A stretch of 64,000 bases of DNA from Arthrobacter caoxuetaonis (GCF_023921125.1 NZ_CP099466.1:1984001-2048000); one strand, 5' to 3'. Shown: positions 52,516 to 60,872, counted from the stretch's first letter. The notes: generated by a model not told the origin, from the sequence alone. Numbers and translations: made by a program.

Positions 52516-53028
52516 GATTTCCTCCTGACCAGGCCGGCAGCTTTGATATTGCTGTCTCGCACACTACGTTATGCCCACCGGCGAAGAAACTCTGCATTGG
52601 ATCAGAGCCCACGCAGCCGTGCGTGCATCCGCGATCACTCGAAAGTAATGGTTCTAGATCACTGCTATATACGCCGAGGATGCCGGTCCCCTAGGTGCTG
52701 CCAGCCGGCGAAGGAACACGCGCTGCTCATCACCCGGGAAACCGTCCCGCTTGAGGGTCCTTCAGCGCGACGCACAGCGGAAGGCAGGTCAGCACTTGAG
52801 ACGTCCCATTAGCCGATCCCTGACCGCGACGCTTGCCGCATCCAACAGAATGGTAATGAACGAGCGGACTCGTCCGTAACCTGACGGATTGGACGACATG
52901 GATTTCTCCATCAAGGGTGAATTCTTACGAATGCTAATCGGTACCTGGATTCGAGGGGCCTTTGGATGGAGCTTGTTCGGATCCACCAACGGTTCGTTTA
53001 GGGTGGCACAGAGCCTATCGCGACGATA
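52516..53028. other. gene-free gap holding a double copy of the islet repeat
   Basis: A 513-base stretch of noticeably lower GC than the flanking core genes. Short frames here lack ribosome sites and family features. The only structure recognised is the repeat pair at 52751-52830. Confidence 0.6.
52751..52830 (+). repeat. dispersed islet repeat, double copy A
   Basis: Two related units: TTGAGGGTCCTTCAGCGCGA (from 52751) and CTTGAGACGTCCCATTAGCC (from 52795). The whole 75-base stretch from 52756 aligns with 53767-53842 with roughly three-quarters identity by eye. Confidence 0.75.
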
Positions 53029-53655
53029 ATGCGGATTTCCAGAAGAAGAGTTAGGTTTCCGACGGTGCAACCAACCACAACCGATCTTTCCCGGAGCAGC
53101 ACGCCCTGGTGGTCAACCAGTTGGACGCGAACGCTAATTGGTTTGGCCCTAATTCCCGCTTACGTGCTCCTCCTGCATCATTTTGCCTACCTATCCACAG
53201 ATGCCATTCAGACCCGCTCCCAAGGACTTGCTGCGGCACTGGGTGACGCAGCTTTATGGGGTGCCGTTGCGATGGCAGGTTTCGGACTACTCGGGATCCT
53301 GGCCACCTCCTACTTCCCAAACAGGCGTCCCGCCGTCCCCGCATGGTCCCTCGTCGTCTTGATGCTGCTTAGCATGGTCAGCATATGGATCCTGACCGTG
53401 CTCACCATAGGTGCCTCAAGCCTGCATGATTCGCCGACCCCACCTTCGCTTGCACAGCGACTCCACGTCGGGAATTGGGCGCATTTCTTGTACATACCGG
53501 TAACACTTCTCGTCGCTGGATCAGCACTGATCCAGCGAATGAAAGGCCAACGTCAGCACAGGCAATGGTCCTGGATTGGGTTCACGCTCGGCACCGCTCC
53601 GTTCTTTGCCGCTACCCTGCTACTCGCGATCGAGATCGGCGCAGAACTCGGCTGA
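53029..53655 (+). CDS. hypothetical multi-pass membrane protein
   Basis: A 208-codon frame with about five hydrophobic segments (LIGLALIPAYVLLLHHF, AALWGAVAMAGFGLLGILAT, WSLVVLMLLSMVSIWILTVLTIG, FLYIPVTLLVAGSALI, GTAPFFAATLLLAIEIG). No family recognised. The start is unclear: ATG 53029 has no ribosome site, and GTG 53065 begins just before the hydrophilic leader QPTTTDLSRSS. It lies in the accessory islet between repeat copies A and B. Confidence 0.6.
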   Translation: MRISRRRVRFPTVQPTTTDLSRSSTPWWSTSWTRTLIGLALIPAYVLLLHHFAYLSTDAIQTRSQGLAAALGDAALWGAVAMAGFGLLGILATSYFPNRRPAVPAWSLVVLMLLSMVSIWILTVLTIGASSLHDSPTPPSLAQRLHVGNWAHFLYIPVTLLVAGSALIQRMKGQRQHRQWSWIGFTLGTAPFFAATLLLAIEIGAELG

Positions 53656-54005
53656 GTGAAGCGTAGTCCCCTACTCCGGCCGTCGATCCGCCCTCATTCA
53701 CCGAGCACGCAGCGATTCAAGAAGCTGAACCGTGAGCGCCGCGGCGCGCACCCTGTCCCGTAAGCCGGTCCATCAGCGCGACGCACAGTGGGAAAGAAGG
53801 TAAGGACTAGAGGCGTCCCATTAGCCGATCCTTCACCGCAACAGCTCATGGGCACGGGCGAGCCGGAATATGCCCAGCGGAACTTGGTCCGCTTCGCCTG
53901 TGGGCATGGGGCAATGGCATCGCCCTCTGAGTGTTGCTAAACAAGTACAACTCAGTCGAGGGAACTAATACATCCGATCCCACGAGCCAGCGATAGGATC
54001 GGCGC
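53656..54005. other. gene-free gap holding islet repeat copy B
   Basis: 350 bases without a credible coding frame. The repeat pair at 53767-53842 is the only recognised element. Confidence 0.55.
53767..53842 (+). repeat. dispersed islet repeat, double copy B
   Basis: Units GGTCCATCAGCGCGACGCAC (53767-53786) and CTAGAGGCGTCCCATTAGCC (from 53807), with the same spacing as copy A. It follows the membrane protein gene and precedes the DinB gene. Confidence 0.75.
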
Positions 54006-54548
54006 ATGACCAATCTGAATGCAATTCCCAAGGAGACAAAGGACTGGTCATTCGTGGCCGATGAAGGCTGTTCTGAATGCGGATATTCGCCCCACTTCGG
54101 TCAGGAGACCGGGAGCCGCCTTCGCCATACCGCGACCGCTTGGAGAGAATTACTCAGCCATCCTCAAGCTTCCCAGCGACCCGTAGCCCATGTATGGTCG
54201 CCTCTCGAATACGCAGCCCATGTCCGTGACATGTGCCGGCTGGCATGTGAGCGAGTCAGGCTCATGCTGGCAGAAAGCGTGCCGACTTTTTCAAACTGGG
54301 ATCAAGACGAACAAGCCGAAATCAACGACTATCTGAACTCGGACAGACTCGCCCTCTCTGCAGATCTAGAAAGCCACTTGGAACTTGCTGCTCGTGTATT
54401 TGACCAGGTTCCCTCCAGTTCCTGGGAACGCGCAGGGCTCCGTGGGGATGGCAAAGAATTCACAGTGCAGTCCTTTTCATGCTTTGTCCTCCACGAGGTC
54501 GAGCATCATCTTCAGGATGCGTCGGAAGGACTGCGCAAAGTCCTCTAG
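54006..54548 (+). CDS. DinB family protein
   Basis: A 180-residue four-helix-bundle protein of the DinB/YfiT type. The metal-ligand histidines are placed as expected: His in WSPLEYAAHVRDMC and the HxxxH of VLHEVEHHLQDASEGL. The N-terminus includes CSECGYSP, which could bind metal but is not a family feature everywhere. Such proteins are mycothiol- or bacillithiol-dependent transferases or have no assigned activity. It starts at ATG 54006. It lies between repeat copies B and D in the accessory islet. Confidence 0.85.
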   Translation: MTNLNAIPKETKDWSFVADEGCSECGYSPHFGQETGSRLRHTATAWRELLSHPQASQRPVAHVWSPLEYAAHVRDMCRLACERVRLMLAESVPTFSNWDQDEQAEINDYLNSDRLALSADLESHLELAARVFDQVPSSSWERAGLRGDGKEFTVQSFSCFVLHEVEHHLQDASEGLRKVL

Positions 54549-54621
54549 TGTGCTGCCAGATCTACCGAGGACCAGGTCGCCGGTGGCCAACCTCAGCATT
54601 TGAAAAGCGCGTCATGCGCCC

Positions 54622-54647
54622 CCTGAGGGATCCCTTAGCGCGACGCA
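54622..54647 (+). repeat. dispersed islet repeat, copy D
   Basis: GAGGGATCCCTTAGCGCGAC with short flanks, 74 bases after the DinB gene. It is the cleanest first-half unit and contains the perfect palindrome AGGGATCCCT. Confidence 0.65.
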
Positions 54648-54735
54648 GGTGAGCCGACCTGGCGAGCGATATCGCTTTGCAGTTAGCCTCGCCTCAACCT
54701 CGCCCTATAGCCAAGAGTGATTACTGTAGTTGCGA

Positions 54736-55170
54736 TTAGTCCCTGGCCCAGTCGCAAATGCCCGGAGCTTCAAGTGATGCCCCTGCGTATCCCCGGCCAC
54801 CCGGCGCGCTTTCGCATAGCTCCTCGGCCATTGCCTTACTCAAGCTATAGACGGGCGGGAAGGCTGCGATGATGAGCAGCGTCACCGTAAAAAGGCACAT
54901 CGCCCATGCCTTCCAGTTTGTCTCCGCGCGTCTCATGGCCCTCCAGGTCAGAAGAGCCGCAAATGCCAATGCGACAAATGGCAGGTACATCGCTACCTGG
55001 GTCCACACTGCACCCGTTCGCTGGACAAAGGAAACAAGAGTTACTGCGAACATGACGACCGAAAGCAGGATGGGCAGAAGCGTTACGACTACCACAACTG
55101 ACACGAGGAGATCAGGCCTGGTTGACCTGCCCTGCCGCTTGAAACCCGTCGCGCTGCGCTGGGTACTCAA
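54736..55170 (-). CDS. hypothetical membrane protein, coupled to the upstream gene
   Basis: A 144-residue protein with three hydrophobic helices (LLVSVVVVVTLLPILLSVVMFAV, VAMYLPFVALAFAALLTW, AWAMCLFTVTLLIIAAFPPVY) and a short Cys-containing C-terminus (ELCESAPGGRGY...ICDW). TTG 55170 overlaps the TGA stop of the gene before it (TTGA), which supports translational coupling. The frame itself is open to 55212. No family recognised. Confidence 0.55.
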   Translation of the reverse strand: MSTQRSATGFKRQGRSTRPDLLVSVVVVVTLLPILLSVVMFAVTLVSFVQRTGAVWTQVAMYLPFVALAFAALLTWRAMRRAETNWKAWAMCLFTVTLLIIAAFPPVYSLSKAMAEELCESAPGGRGYAGASLEAPGICDWARD

Positions 55171-55592
55171 CGCAGCGCATCCACAGCTGCGTTCTCGTAA
55201 GTGGCACGGCACAACTGCTCTGCGCGCACTTCAGGGTTCAACTCTTGCCATGTGTGTGCTTGGGCGGTGACTTCTGATTCGGGTAGGCCCATAGCTCTCA
55301 GCTGCTCGGGTGAAGCCATCACGCTGTTCTCCGGCCCGATCAGGTTGCTCCGGTCCAGGGCCGCGCCGGGACCGTTGGGATAATCAGCAGAACAAGCGAT
55401 GAACGGTTCGTAGACCGCTGTCGTAGGATCATCCGTCAGTCCAGAAGGCTCCATTGCCGACCCCGATAGGGCAGCCAGTTCGGCAGCCGCCGTGCCCAGG
55501 CGGGGCTGTGCAGCGGGTTCATCGAGCTCCGACGCAGGCATTGTGGCTATCCCGAGGGCAAAGCCACCCAAGATCGATAGTCCAACGATCAT
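55167..55592 (-). CDS. hypothetical secreted or membrane-anchored protein
   Basis: A frame of at least 141 residues. The N-terminal helix (MIVGLSILGGFALGIATM) could be a signal peptide or anchor, and the rest is soluble, Ala/Glu-rich and ends in AQAHTWQELNPEVRAEQLCRATYENAAVDALR. The start is unresolved. ATG 55592 has no ribosome site at proper distance. ATT 55616, in frame, has AGGGGA five bases upstream and would add RKASVG-type basic residues before the helix, as a signal peptide should have. It forms a pair with the following membrane protein gene. Confidence 0.5.
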   Translation of the reverse strand: MIVGLSILGGFALGIATMPASELDEPAAQPRLGTAAAELAALSGSAMEPSGLTDDPTTAVYEPFIACSADYPNGPGAALDRSNLIGPENSVMASPEQLRAMGLPESEVTAQAHTWQELNPEVRAEQLCRATYENAAVDALR

Positions 55593-55691
55593 TCCTACTG
55601 ACGCTTTTCTGTTAATGGTGGTCCCCTGGCCCGCTGCTGCACCCCCTCGGTGCAACGGCCCCAGCCTAGCGGACGGTGCAGGACTCACGCC

Positions 55692-55728
55692 GAAGGTAAG
55701 CACTTGAGGGGTCCTATTAGGCGATCCG
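55692..55728 (+). repeat. dispersed islet repeat, copy C
   Basis: GAAGGTAAG followed by CTTGAGGGGTCCTATTAGGC (from 55703) matches the second half of copies A and B. It lies 35 bases upstream of the hydrolase start. Confidence 0.7.
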
Positions 55729-55762
55729 CTGGCGGAACTTGTTGGTGAGGCAGGATGAAGGC

Positions 55763-56623
55763 ATGTTTGAACAATTCGTCGAATTGACAGTTGATGTCCG
55801 AGATCGAGAGTCTCAGCTCTTCGTTCGAGTTGGAGGGGAAGGGCCACCTGTTTTGCTGCTTCATGGCCACCCGAGAACTTCGGCGACGTGGCACCGAGTA
55901 GCACCTAGGCTGGTCGAGGCCGGGTTCCAAGTTGTTTGCCCTGACCTACGCGGATACGGGCGGTCCAGCAAACCGGAGCCCACTCGTGATCATTCAGCAC
56001 ATTCCAAACGTGCCACCGCGCGGGACATGCTTCACCTCATGAACCAGCTGGGCCACGAACAGTTTGCTCTAGCCGGCCATGACCGGGGCAGCTACTCCGC
56101 ACTCCGTCTTGCCCTTGACTACCCGTCAGCGGTGTCAAAGCTCGCACTGCTGGACTGTATCCCCATCAGCGAACATCTCTCACGCGCCAACGCGAACTTC
56201 GCAACAAGGTGGTGGCACTGGTTCTTCTACGCCCAGCCGGAGATTCCTGAACGGGTCATAACCGCCGACCCCGACAGCTGGTACCAGGGTGATCCCGTGA
56301 TCATGGGGCAGGAGAACTACGACGAGTGGCGTCAGGCAGTCCGAAATCCGGCGACAATCCGGGCAATGCTGGAGGATTACCGTGCCGGCCTAACGATCGA
56401 CCGGGAACACGAGGAAGCGGATCTCGCGGCTGGCAAGATTCTGCAGATGCCGTTGCTGGTGCTTTGGTCCCTGCGGGATGACTTGGAACTGCTGTACGGT
56501 AATCCGCTCGACATATGGAAGGACTGGGCGTCCGACCTTCGTGGGCACGGCGTCGAGTCCGGCCACCACATGGCAGAAGAAGCCCCCGACGAACTTGCAA
56601 TGACACTCATCAACTTCTTCTGA
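55763..56623 (+). CDS. alpha/beta hydrolase with Asp nucleophile (haloacetate dehalogenase/epoxide hydrolase-like)
   Basis: A 286-residue hydrolase. LLLHGHPRTSATWHRVAP holds the oxyanion loop. DLRGYGRSSKP and the nucleophile elbow AGHDRGSY place Asp instead of Ser at the catalytic position, as in haloalkane and fluoroacetate dehalogenases and epoxide hydrolases. WWHWFFYAQPEIPERVI is the cap-domain stretch of the haloacetate dehalogenase group, and the catalytic His lies in ESGHHMAEEAPDEL. Substrates cannot be told from sequence. ATG 55763 is used; the frame opens at 55739. It lies between repeat copies C and F. Confidence 0.85.
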   Translation: MFEQFVELTVDVRDRESQLFVRVGGEGPPVLLLHGHPRTSATWHRVAPRLVEAGFQVVCPDLRGYGRSSKPEPTRDHSAHSKRATARDMLHLMNQLGHEQFALAGHDRGSYSALRLALDYPSAVSKLALLDCIPISEHLSRANANFATRWWHWFFYAQPEIPERVITADPDSWYQGDPVIMGQENYDEWRQAVRNPATIRAMLEDYRAGLTIDREHEEADLAAGKILQMPLLVLWSLRDDLELLYGNPLDIWKDWASDLRGHGVESGHHMAEEAPDELAMTLINFF

Positions 56624-56781
56624 CTCTGCGCAGTTTTCCACCCCGGGGATCAAAGAGTTCCGAGTACCGCCGCTGGGCATCTGGTGAGTCGACGGTGAGT
56701 TCAGCCCATCGTTGCAAAACCCAGGCCGAGACCATGAATAAGACTGGGGCTCAGAGATTCTGTCTCCCACCTCAGGCCATC

Positions 56782-56817
56782 CAGAGGCGTCCTAGTGGGG
56801 GGGGTCCCTCACCGCAG
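56782..56817 (+). repeat. dispersed islet repeat, degenerate copy F
   Basis: CAGAGGCGTCCTAGT, then a run of eight G, then TCCCTCACCGCAG. This aligns with the second half of copy B (AGAGGCGTCCCATTAG...TCCTTCACCGCA). It marks the right end of the series. The rest of the 56624-56970 gap shows no credible gene. Confidence 0.5.
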
Positions 56818-56970
56818 CGGCACTCCCCGGAGTCCTCCGCCCCGCCGCCCCATCAGGCCTAGGAACTCCGATTCGCATATACCCCGCCCGCATTAATTCG
56901 CGGTGAGGGTAGCCCAAACGCTACAGCTTTTAGCCGGTGGACACCCCGGGCTGACCGGCGGCATTGCAAC

Positions 56971-57065
56971 AAAAAGCCTGGCCGGCGCACCGCCGTCGTC
57001 TGGGGTCTGGTCCGCCCAGCGGGCGGATCCACAGATAAGCCTGATTAGCGGTGCGCCGGCCAGGC
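56971..57065 (-). terminator. long-loop rho-independent terminator of the pyrimidine catabolism/uptake operon
   Basis: An 18-bp perfect stem (56976-56993 with 57048-57065) closes a 54-base loop that itself contains the hairpin TCCGCCC-AGC-GGGCGGA (57011-57027). On the minus strand it is followed immediately by TTTTTGTT. It lies 20 bases after the substrate-binding protein stop codon. Confidence 0.85.
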
Positions 57066-57084
57066 CAGTCCGGGTTCAAACCGG

Positions 57085-58224
57085 TTAGTTGCCCCCGGGC
57101 TGGAGTTCAACCTCGATGGGCTCATAGTCGGCGCCCTTGGTATCCACGCCTTCTTCTTCAAGCTCGGCCAGGGCCTTCTCCACGTATTCGTTGGTCCAGG
57201 CCGTGGCCGGCGGTTCGGAGGTGATGATGGTTGCTCCGGTCTCGTTCTTGGTGCCCATGGCAATTTCGACCGTCTTGTCCCACGCTGCTTCGTCGATCAG
57301 GCCGACGCCGTTGGTTGAGGGCCAGATCAGCTTGGACGTTTCGTTGGTCATCCACAGCTGGTGGCTCTGGCCCAGCGTGGACCCGGCCCCGGTGACGATT
57401 TCCGCTGCTTCCTCAGGGTTGTCCTTCGCATAGGCCCAGCCCTTGATGGCTGCCTTGATGAAGGCGACGGTCGTCTCCTGGTATTCCTCGTCCTCCAGCC
57501 GCTGGGTGTCAGCCCAGATGGCGTCCTGGAGCATCGCCGTGCCAACTTCGTTCCAGTCGATGACGGTGAGGTCTTCCGGCTGGAAAAGCTCGCCGGTTTC
57601 TGGATTCTCCGTTTCGAGCACCTGTGCGTACTCGTTGTAGGTCATGGCCTGCGCGGCGTCGATGTCCCCGGCGAGGAAGCCGTTCATGTCGAAGGCCTGC
57701 TGGATCAGCTCGATGTCATCGATTTCGACGCCGGCCTGCTGCATCCCGGCGAACAGTTCCCATTCGTTGCCATAGCCCCAGGAGCCGACCTTCTTGCCGG
57801 CCAGGTCTTCCGGCCCGTCGATCCCCGAATCGGCCATCGCGACCTGGAGGGTGGCACTGCGCTCGAAGATCTGGGCGACGTTGGTGATCTCGGCTCCCTG
57901 CTCAATGGAACCGAGCACCTTCGGCACCCAGGAGATGGCGTAGTCGGCGTCGCCGGAGGCCAGGACGTCCTGCGGGACAATGTCTGCGCCTCCTTCCAGG
58001 ATTTCGACGTCGAGGCCCTCGTCCTCGAAGAAGCCCTGGTCCAGGGCTGCGTAGTAACCGGCAAACTGGGCCTGGGCGAACCACTGGAGCTGCAGCTTGA
58101 CCGGGGTCAGCTCATCGGCTGCTTCTCCCCCGTCTCCGGAGCCGCCGCCGCACCCGGCCAGTGCCAGTGCGGAGGCAGCCAGCCCGGCGGCCAGGACGGT
58201 CAGCGGTTTCCTGCGTGTATTCAT
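57085..58224 (-). CDS. ABC transporter substrate-binding lipoprotein (NMT1/THI5-like)
   Basis: A 379-residue extracytoplasmic solute receptor. The lipoprotein signal is MNTRRKPLTVLAAGLAASALALAGCGGG with the lipobox LAGC. The NMT1/THI5 fold opens with VKLQLQWFAQAQFAGYYAALDQGFF. Family members bind pyrimidine-like precursors (formylaminopyrimidine, riboflavin and others). The gene neighbours (dihydropyrimidinase and a nitrilase) point to a pyrimidine or hydantoin ligand. The frame is open to 58398, but ATG 58224 with GAGGGGAA ahead starts the signal. It is the last gene of the operon, followed by the long-loop terminator. Confidence 0.92.
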   Translation of the reverse strand: MNTRRKPLTVLAAGLAASALALAGCGGGSGDGGEAADELTPVKLQLQWFAQAQFAGYYAALDQGFFEDEGLDVEILEGGADIVPQDVLASGDADYAISWVPKVLGSIEQGAEITNVAQIFERSATLQVAMADSGIDGPEDLAGKKVGSWGYGNEWELFAGMQQAGVEIDDIELIQQAFDMNGFLAGDIDAAQAMTYNEYAQVLETENPETGELFQPEDLTVIDWNEVGTAMLQDAIWADTQRLEDEEYQETTVAFIKAAIKGWAYAKDNPEEAAEIVTGAGSTLGQSHQLWMTNETSKLIWPSTNGVGLIDEAAWDKTVEIAMGTKNETGATIITSEPPATAWTNEYVEKALAELEEEGVDTKGADYEPIEVELQPGGN

Positions 58225-58246
58225 GTTCTTCCCCTCGTTGCGGACG

Positions 58247-58296
58247 GTGTGGTGCGGTGGTGAAGGTGTGGTGGTGCAGAAAGTGTGGTGCGGTGG
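58247..58296. repeat. GTGTGGTG direct repeats in the leader of the substrate-binding protein gene
   Basis: GTGTGGTGCGGTGG occurs at 58247-58260 and again at 58283-58296, with a third partial copy GTGTGGTGGTGC from 58266. They fill the 88-base gap between the permease stop and the lipoprotein start. Confidence 0.65.
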
Positions 58297-58312
58297 ACCA
58301 TCCTGCGGAGCC

Positions 58313-59167
58313 TCAGGGGGCACCGCCGGAATGGCGGGAAAAGTACATTTCCAGCCCCGCGGTGACGGCGTAGAACACCAGTCCCAGCAGGACTGCACCC
58401 ACGACGTAGGCCCAGGCCAGTGTGTAGTTGCTGCTCGATGCTGCTGAGGTCACAGACTTGCCCAGCCCGCCGACAGGTCCGCCGAAGTACTCCGCGATCA
58501 ACGCGGAAACCACGGCCAGCGACGACGCGATCCGCAGCCCGGTGAACATAAAGGGCACAGCGCTGGGCAGCGTGACGGAACGGGTGATCTGCCAGGTCCC
58601 GGCGGCGTAGGAACGCATGAGGTCCCGGTGCACCGGAGCCACCTGCCGGAAGCCGCGGAGCGAGTTCACGTACACCGGGATGAAGACCGCAATGCCGGCC
58701 ACAATTTGCCGCGTAGCCTGCTGGTCCGCTCCGTACATCGTGTAGAGCACCGGTGCCAGCGCCACGATCGGGATCACCGAGAGCGCAACGACGAGCGGTG
58801 CGGCCAGACGGTCCAGGACCGGTCCCGCTGCCGCAGCCACTGCGGCTGCCACGCCCAGCAGGGCTCCGGCCACCAGTCCTACGGCTGCGTTGGCTCCCGT
58901 TACGGCGGCTGCCGCCGCCACATTCCCTGCGTTGGCGATGACAGCCTCCGCGATGGCCAGCGGCCCGGGAACAATGAAAGGCTCGATCTCCAGCAGCCAC
59001 ACGGCCCCCTGCCACAGGAGCAGTGCCGCTGCCCCCAGCAGCAGCGGACCAGCGAGGTTCCGCCCCAGCCCGGACAGCTGTCCGGGATCGACCCCCGCCG
59101 CACCCCGCGGGCGCGGCGCAGGGCGTGTTTCCGGCGCCGTCGGCGGATCCTTGACGATTCCACTCAC
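58313..59167 (-). CDS. ABC transporter permease (second)
   Basis: A 284-residue BPD-type inner-membrane protein with about six helices after a Pro/Arg-rich cytoplasmic start. The EAA-type coupling loop is in RSYAAGTWQITRSVTLPSAVPFMFTGLRIA. It overlaps the ATPase gene by four bases and is paired with a different permease on the other side of the ATPase gene, so the transporter is probably a heterodimer. Confidence 0.9.
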   Translation of the reverse strand: MSGIVKDPPTAPETRPAPRPRGAAGVDPGQLSGLGRNLAGPLLLGAAALLLWQGAVWLLEIEPFIVPGPLAIAEAVIANAGNVAAAAAVTGANAAVGLVAGALLGVAAAVAAAAGPVLDRLAAPLVVALSVIPIVALAPVLYTMYGADQQATRQIVAGIAVFIPVYVNSLRGFRQVAPVHRDLMRSYAAGTWQITRSVTLPSAVPFMFTGLRIASSLAVVSALIAEYFGGPVGGLGKSVTSAASSSNYTLAWAYVVGAVLLGLVFYAVTAGLEMYFSRHSGGAP

Positions 59168-59985
59168 CGTGTCTCAGCTCCCCGGACCACAGCAGGTTCC
59201 GCTCCGTGAAGTGCCTCGCGGACCGCGCGGATGGCGTCGTAGAACACGGCTTCCTCACGCAGGGCCGCTCCCCGGGCGGCGGCGGTCCCAAGCGTGATGT
59301 CCACGATGTCCCGGATCTCGCCGGGCCGCGGGGACATGACCACCACCCGGTCGGAGAGGAACACAGCCTCGGGAATGGAATGGGTGACAAACACAACGGC
59401 GCAGCCCGTCTCCGCGCAGATGCGCACCAGCTCGTTCTGCATCCGTTCCCGCGTCATCTCATCCAGCGCACCGAACGGCTCGTCCATCAGCAGGAGTTTG
59501 GGAGACTCCGCCAGGGAACGGGCAATCGCGACGCGCTGCTGCATGCCTCCGGAGAGCTGGTCCGGATAGTGTTCTCCGAAATCGGAGAGCCCGACCATCT
59601 GCAGCAGCTCATCGGTCCGCTCCCGCCGCCGGGCCGGGGAAGCTCCGTGGGTCTGCAGCGGCAATTCGATGTTCCCCCGGACGGTCCGCCACGGGAGCAG
59701 GCCCGCCTGCTGGAAGGCGATGCCGTAATCCTGGTCCAGCCGTGCCTGCCGGGCTGACTTTCCAAAAACCGTGATCGCCCCGGAGCTGGGTGTGTCCAGG
59801 TCAGCGATCAGCCGCATCAGCGTGCTCTTGCCGCAGCCGGACGGCCCGATCAGGGAGACGAACTCCCCCTCGGCGACCGTGAGGCTGACATCCCGGAGTG
59901 CGTGGACTTCGCCTCGGCCCGATCCAAAGACCCGTGTCACGCCCGCTGTTTCGACTGCGGCGGGCTGTTCTGTACTGGCGCTCAT
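59164..59985 (-). CDS. ABC transporter ATP-binding protein (nitrate/taurine/thiamin-precursor type)
   Basis: A 273-residue ATPase. Walker A is GPSGCGKSTLMR, the Q-loop is in YGIAFQQAGLLPW, the signature is LSGGMQQRVAIARSL and Walker B is LLLMDEPFGALDEMTR, followed by the H-loop VFVTHSIPEA. This sequence type powers the SsuB/TauB/ThiZ group that works with NMT1-type receptors. Overlaps of four bases with both permease genes indicate balanced translation. Confidence 0.95.
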   Translation of the reverse strand: MSASTEQPAAVETAGVTRVFGSGRGEVHALRDVSLTVAEGEFVSLIGPSGCGKSTLMRLIADLDTPSSGAITVFGKSARQARLDQDYGIAFQQAGLLPWRTVRGNIELPLQTHGASPARRRERTDELLQMVGLSDFGEHYPDQLSGGMQQRVAIARSLAESPKLLLMDEPFGALDEMTRERMQNELVRICAETGCAVVFVTHSIPEAVFLSDRVVVMSPRPGEIRDIVDITLGTAAARGAALREEAVFYDAIRAVREALHGAEPAVVRGAETR

Positions 59986-60872
59986 ACTGCCTGTTCTCCT
60001 CTGCGGTAACGGCGCAGCGAAACGCCGATCAAAGCAACGAATCCAACCGCGGCCAGGCCCAGCGCCACGGCCCCAAAAATCGGCGCCCAGGGTTTGCCGG
60101 GGTCTCCGCCGGCAGCTGCGGCGAATTCAACGATCATGCGGCCAATCCCGCCGCGCAGGCCGATGGACACCTCCGCTACGACGGTTCCCACGACGGCGTT
60201 GGCAGCGGCAAGGCGCAGGGCAGGCAGCAGATAGGGAACGCTGGCCGGCAGCCTTAGGCGCAGGAACGTCTGCCACCAGCCCAGGGCGTAGGTGTGCATC
60301 AGGTCCACGTGAGCTTTCTGCGGCGCGCTGAAGCCGCGCAGCGCCCCCACCGCCACCGGGAAGAACGCCAGATAGGAGGCGATCACGGCAACGGACATCC
60401 AGTTTTCCCAGGTGAAGGGGCCAAACTCGAGCTGGGATCCCCAGCGCCGTACCAGCGGTGCAATGGCAATCAGCGGCACTGTCTGGCTCAGGATGATCCA
60501 GGGCAGCATGGCCGAGTTCGCACTGCGGAACCGCTGCATCAGCATCGCCAGCCCCAGCCCCACGACCACGCCCAGCAGCCACCCCACACCGGCAATCCCG
60601 AGGGTGAATCCCGCTGCCTGAAGCACGGATACCCACATAGCGTCCGCGGAGGCGGCTGAGGATTCCGGAGCGAAGAGCCGGGTGAGCATGGTCCAGACGT
60701 GCGGCATGGCCAGGTCCGTAGTCCGGGGCAGCACCGGTGTGCCTCCGATGCTTACCCCTTCTGCCGGACCAAGTGCCTTGTACAGCTCCCAGAGAAGGAC
60801 CGGCAGCAGCACCCCTCCCAGCCCCCACGCGATTACGGACGGGCGCCACCGCCGTCGTACTTCCGTTTTCAT
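59982..60872 (-). CDS. ABC transporter permease (first)
   Basis: A 296-residue BPD-type permease with about six helices. The coupling loop LMHTYALGWWQTFLRLRLPASVPYLLPALRLA is intact. It resembles, but is not identical to, the second permease downstream. It starts overlapping the oxidoreductase stop (ATGA). Confidence 0.9.
   Translation of the reverse strand: MKTEVRRRWRPSVIAWGLGGVLLPVLLWELYKALGPAEGVSIGGTPVLPRTTDLAMPHVWTMLTRLFAPESSAASADAMWVSVLQAAGFTLGIAGVGWLLGVVVGLGLAMLMQRFRSANSAMLPWIILSQTVPLIAIAPLVRRWGSQLEFGPFTWENWMSVAVIASYLAFFPVAVGALRGFSAPQKAHVDLMHTYALGWWQTFLRLRLPASVPYLLPALRLAAANAVVGTVVAEVSIGLRGGIGRMIVEFAAAAGGDPGKPWAPIFGAVALGLAAVGFVALIGVSLRRYRRGEQAV

Noticed and set aside
52543..52812. An 89-codon plus-strand frame
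   Set aside because: No ribosome site, Arg/Cys-rich low-quality sequence, and it runs through the repeat copy A.
52751..53842. Integron attC sites and a CRISPR-like array
   Set aside because: The repeats are too far apart and too variable for CRISPR, and the attC core words (RYYYAAC/GTTRRRY) and a clear foldback were not found; only the cassette-like layout is kept as a finding.
57066..57080. GGTTCAAACC, like a tRNA T-loop
   Set aside because: It is the end of the substrate-binding protein gene region and no cloverleaf can be built around it.
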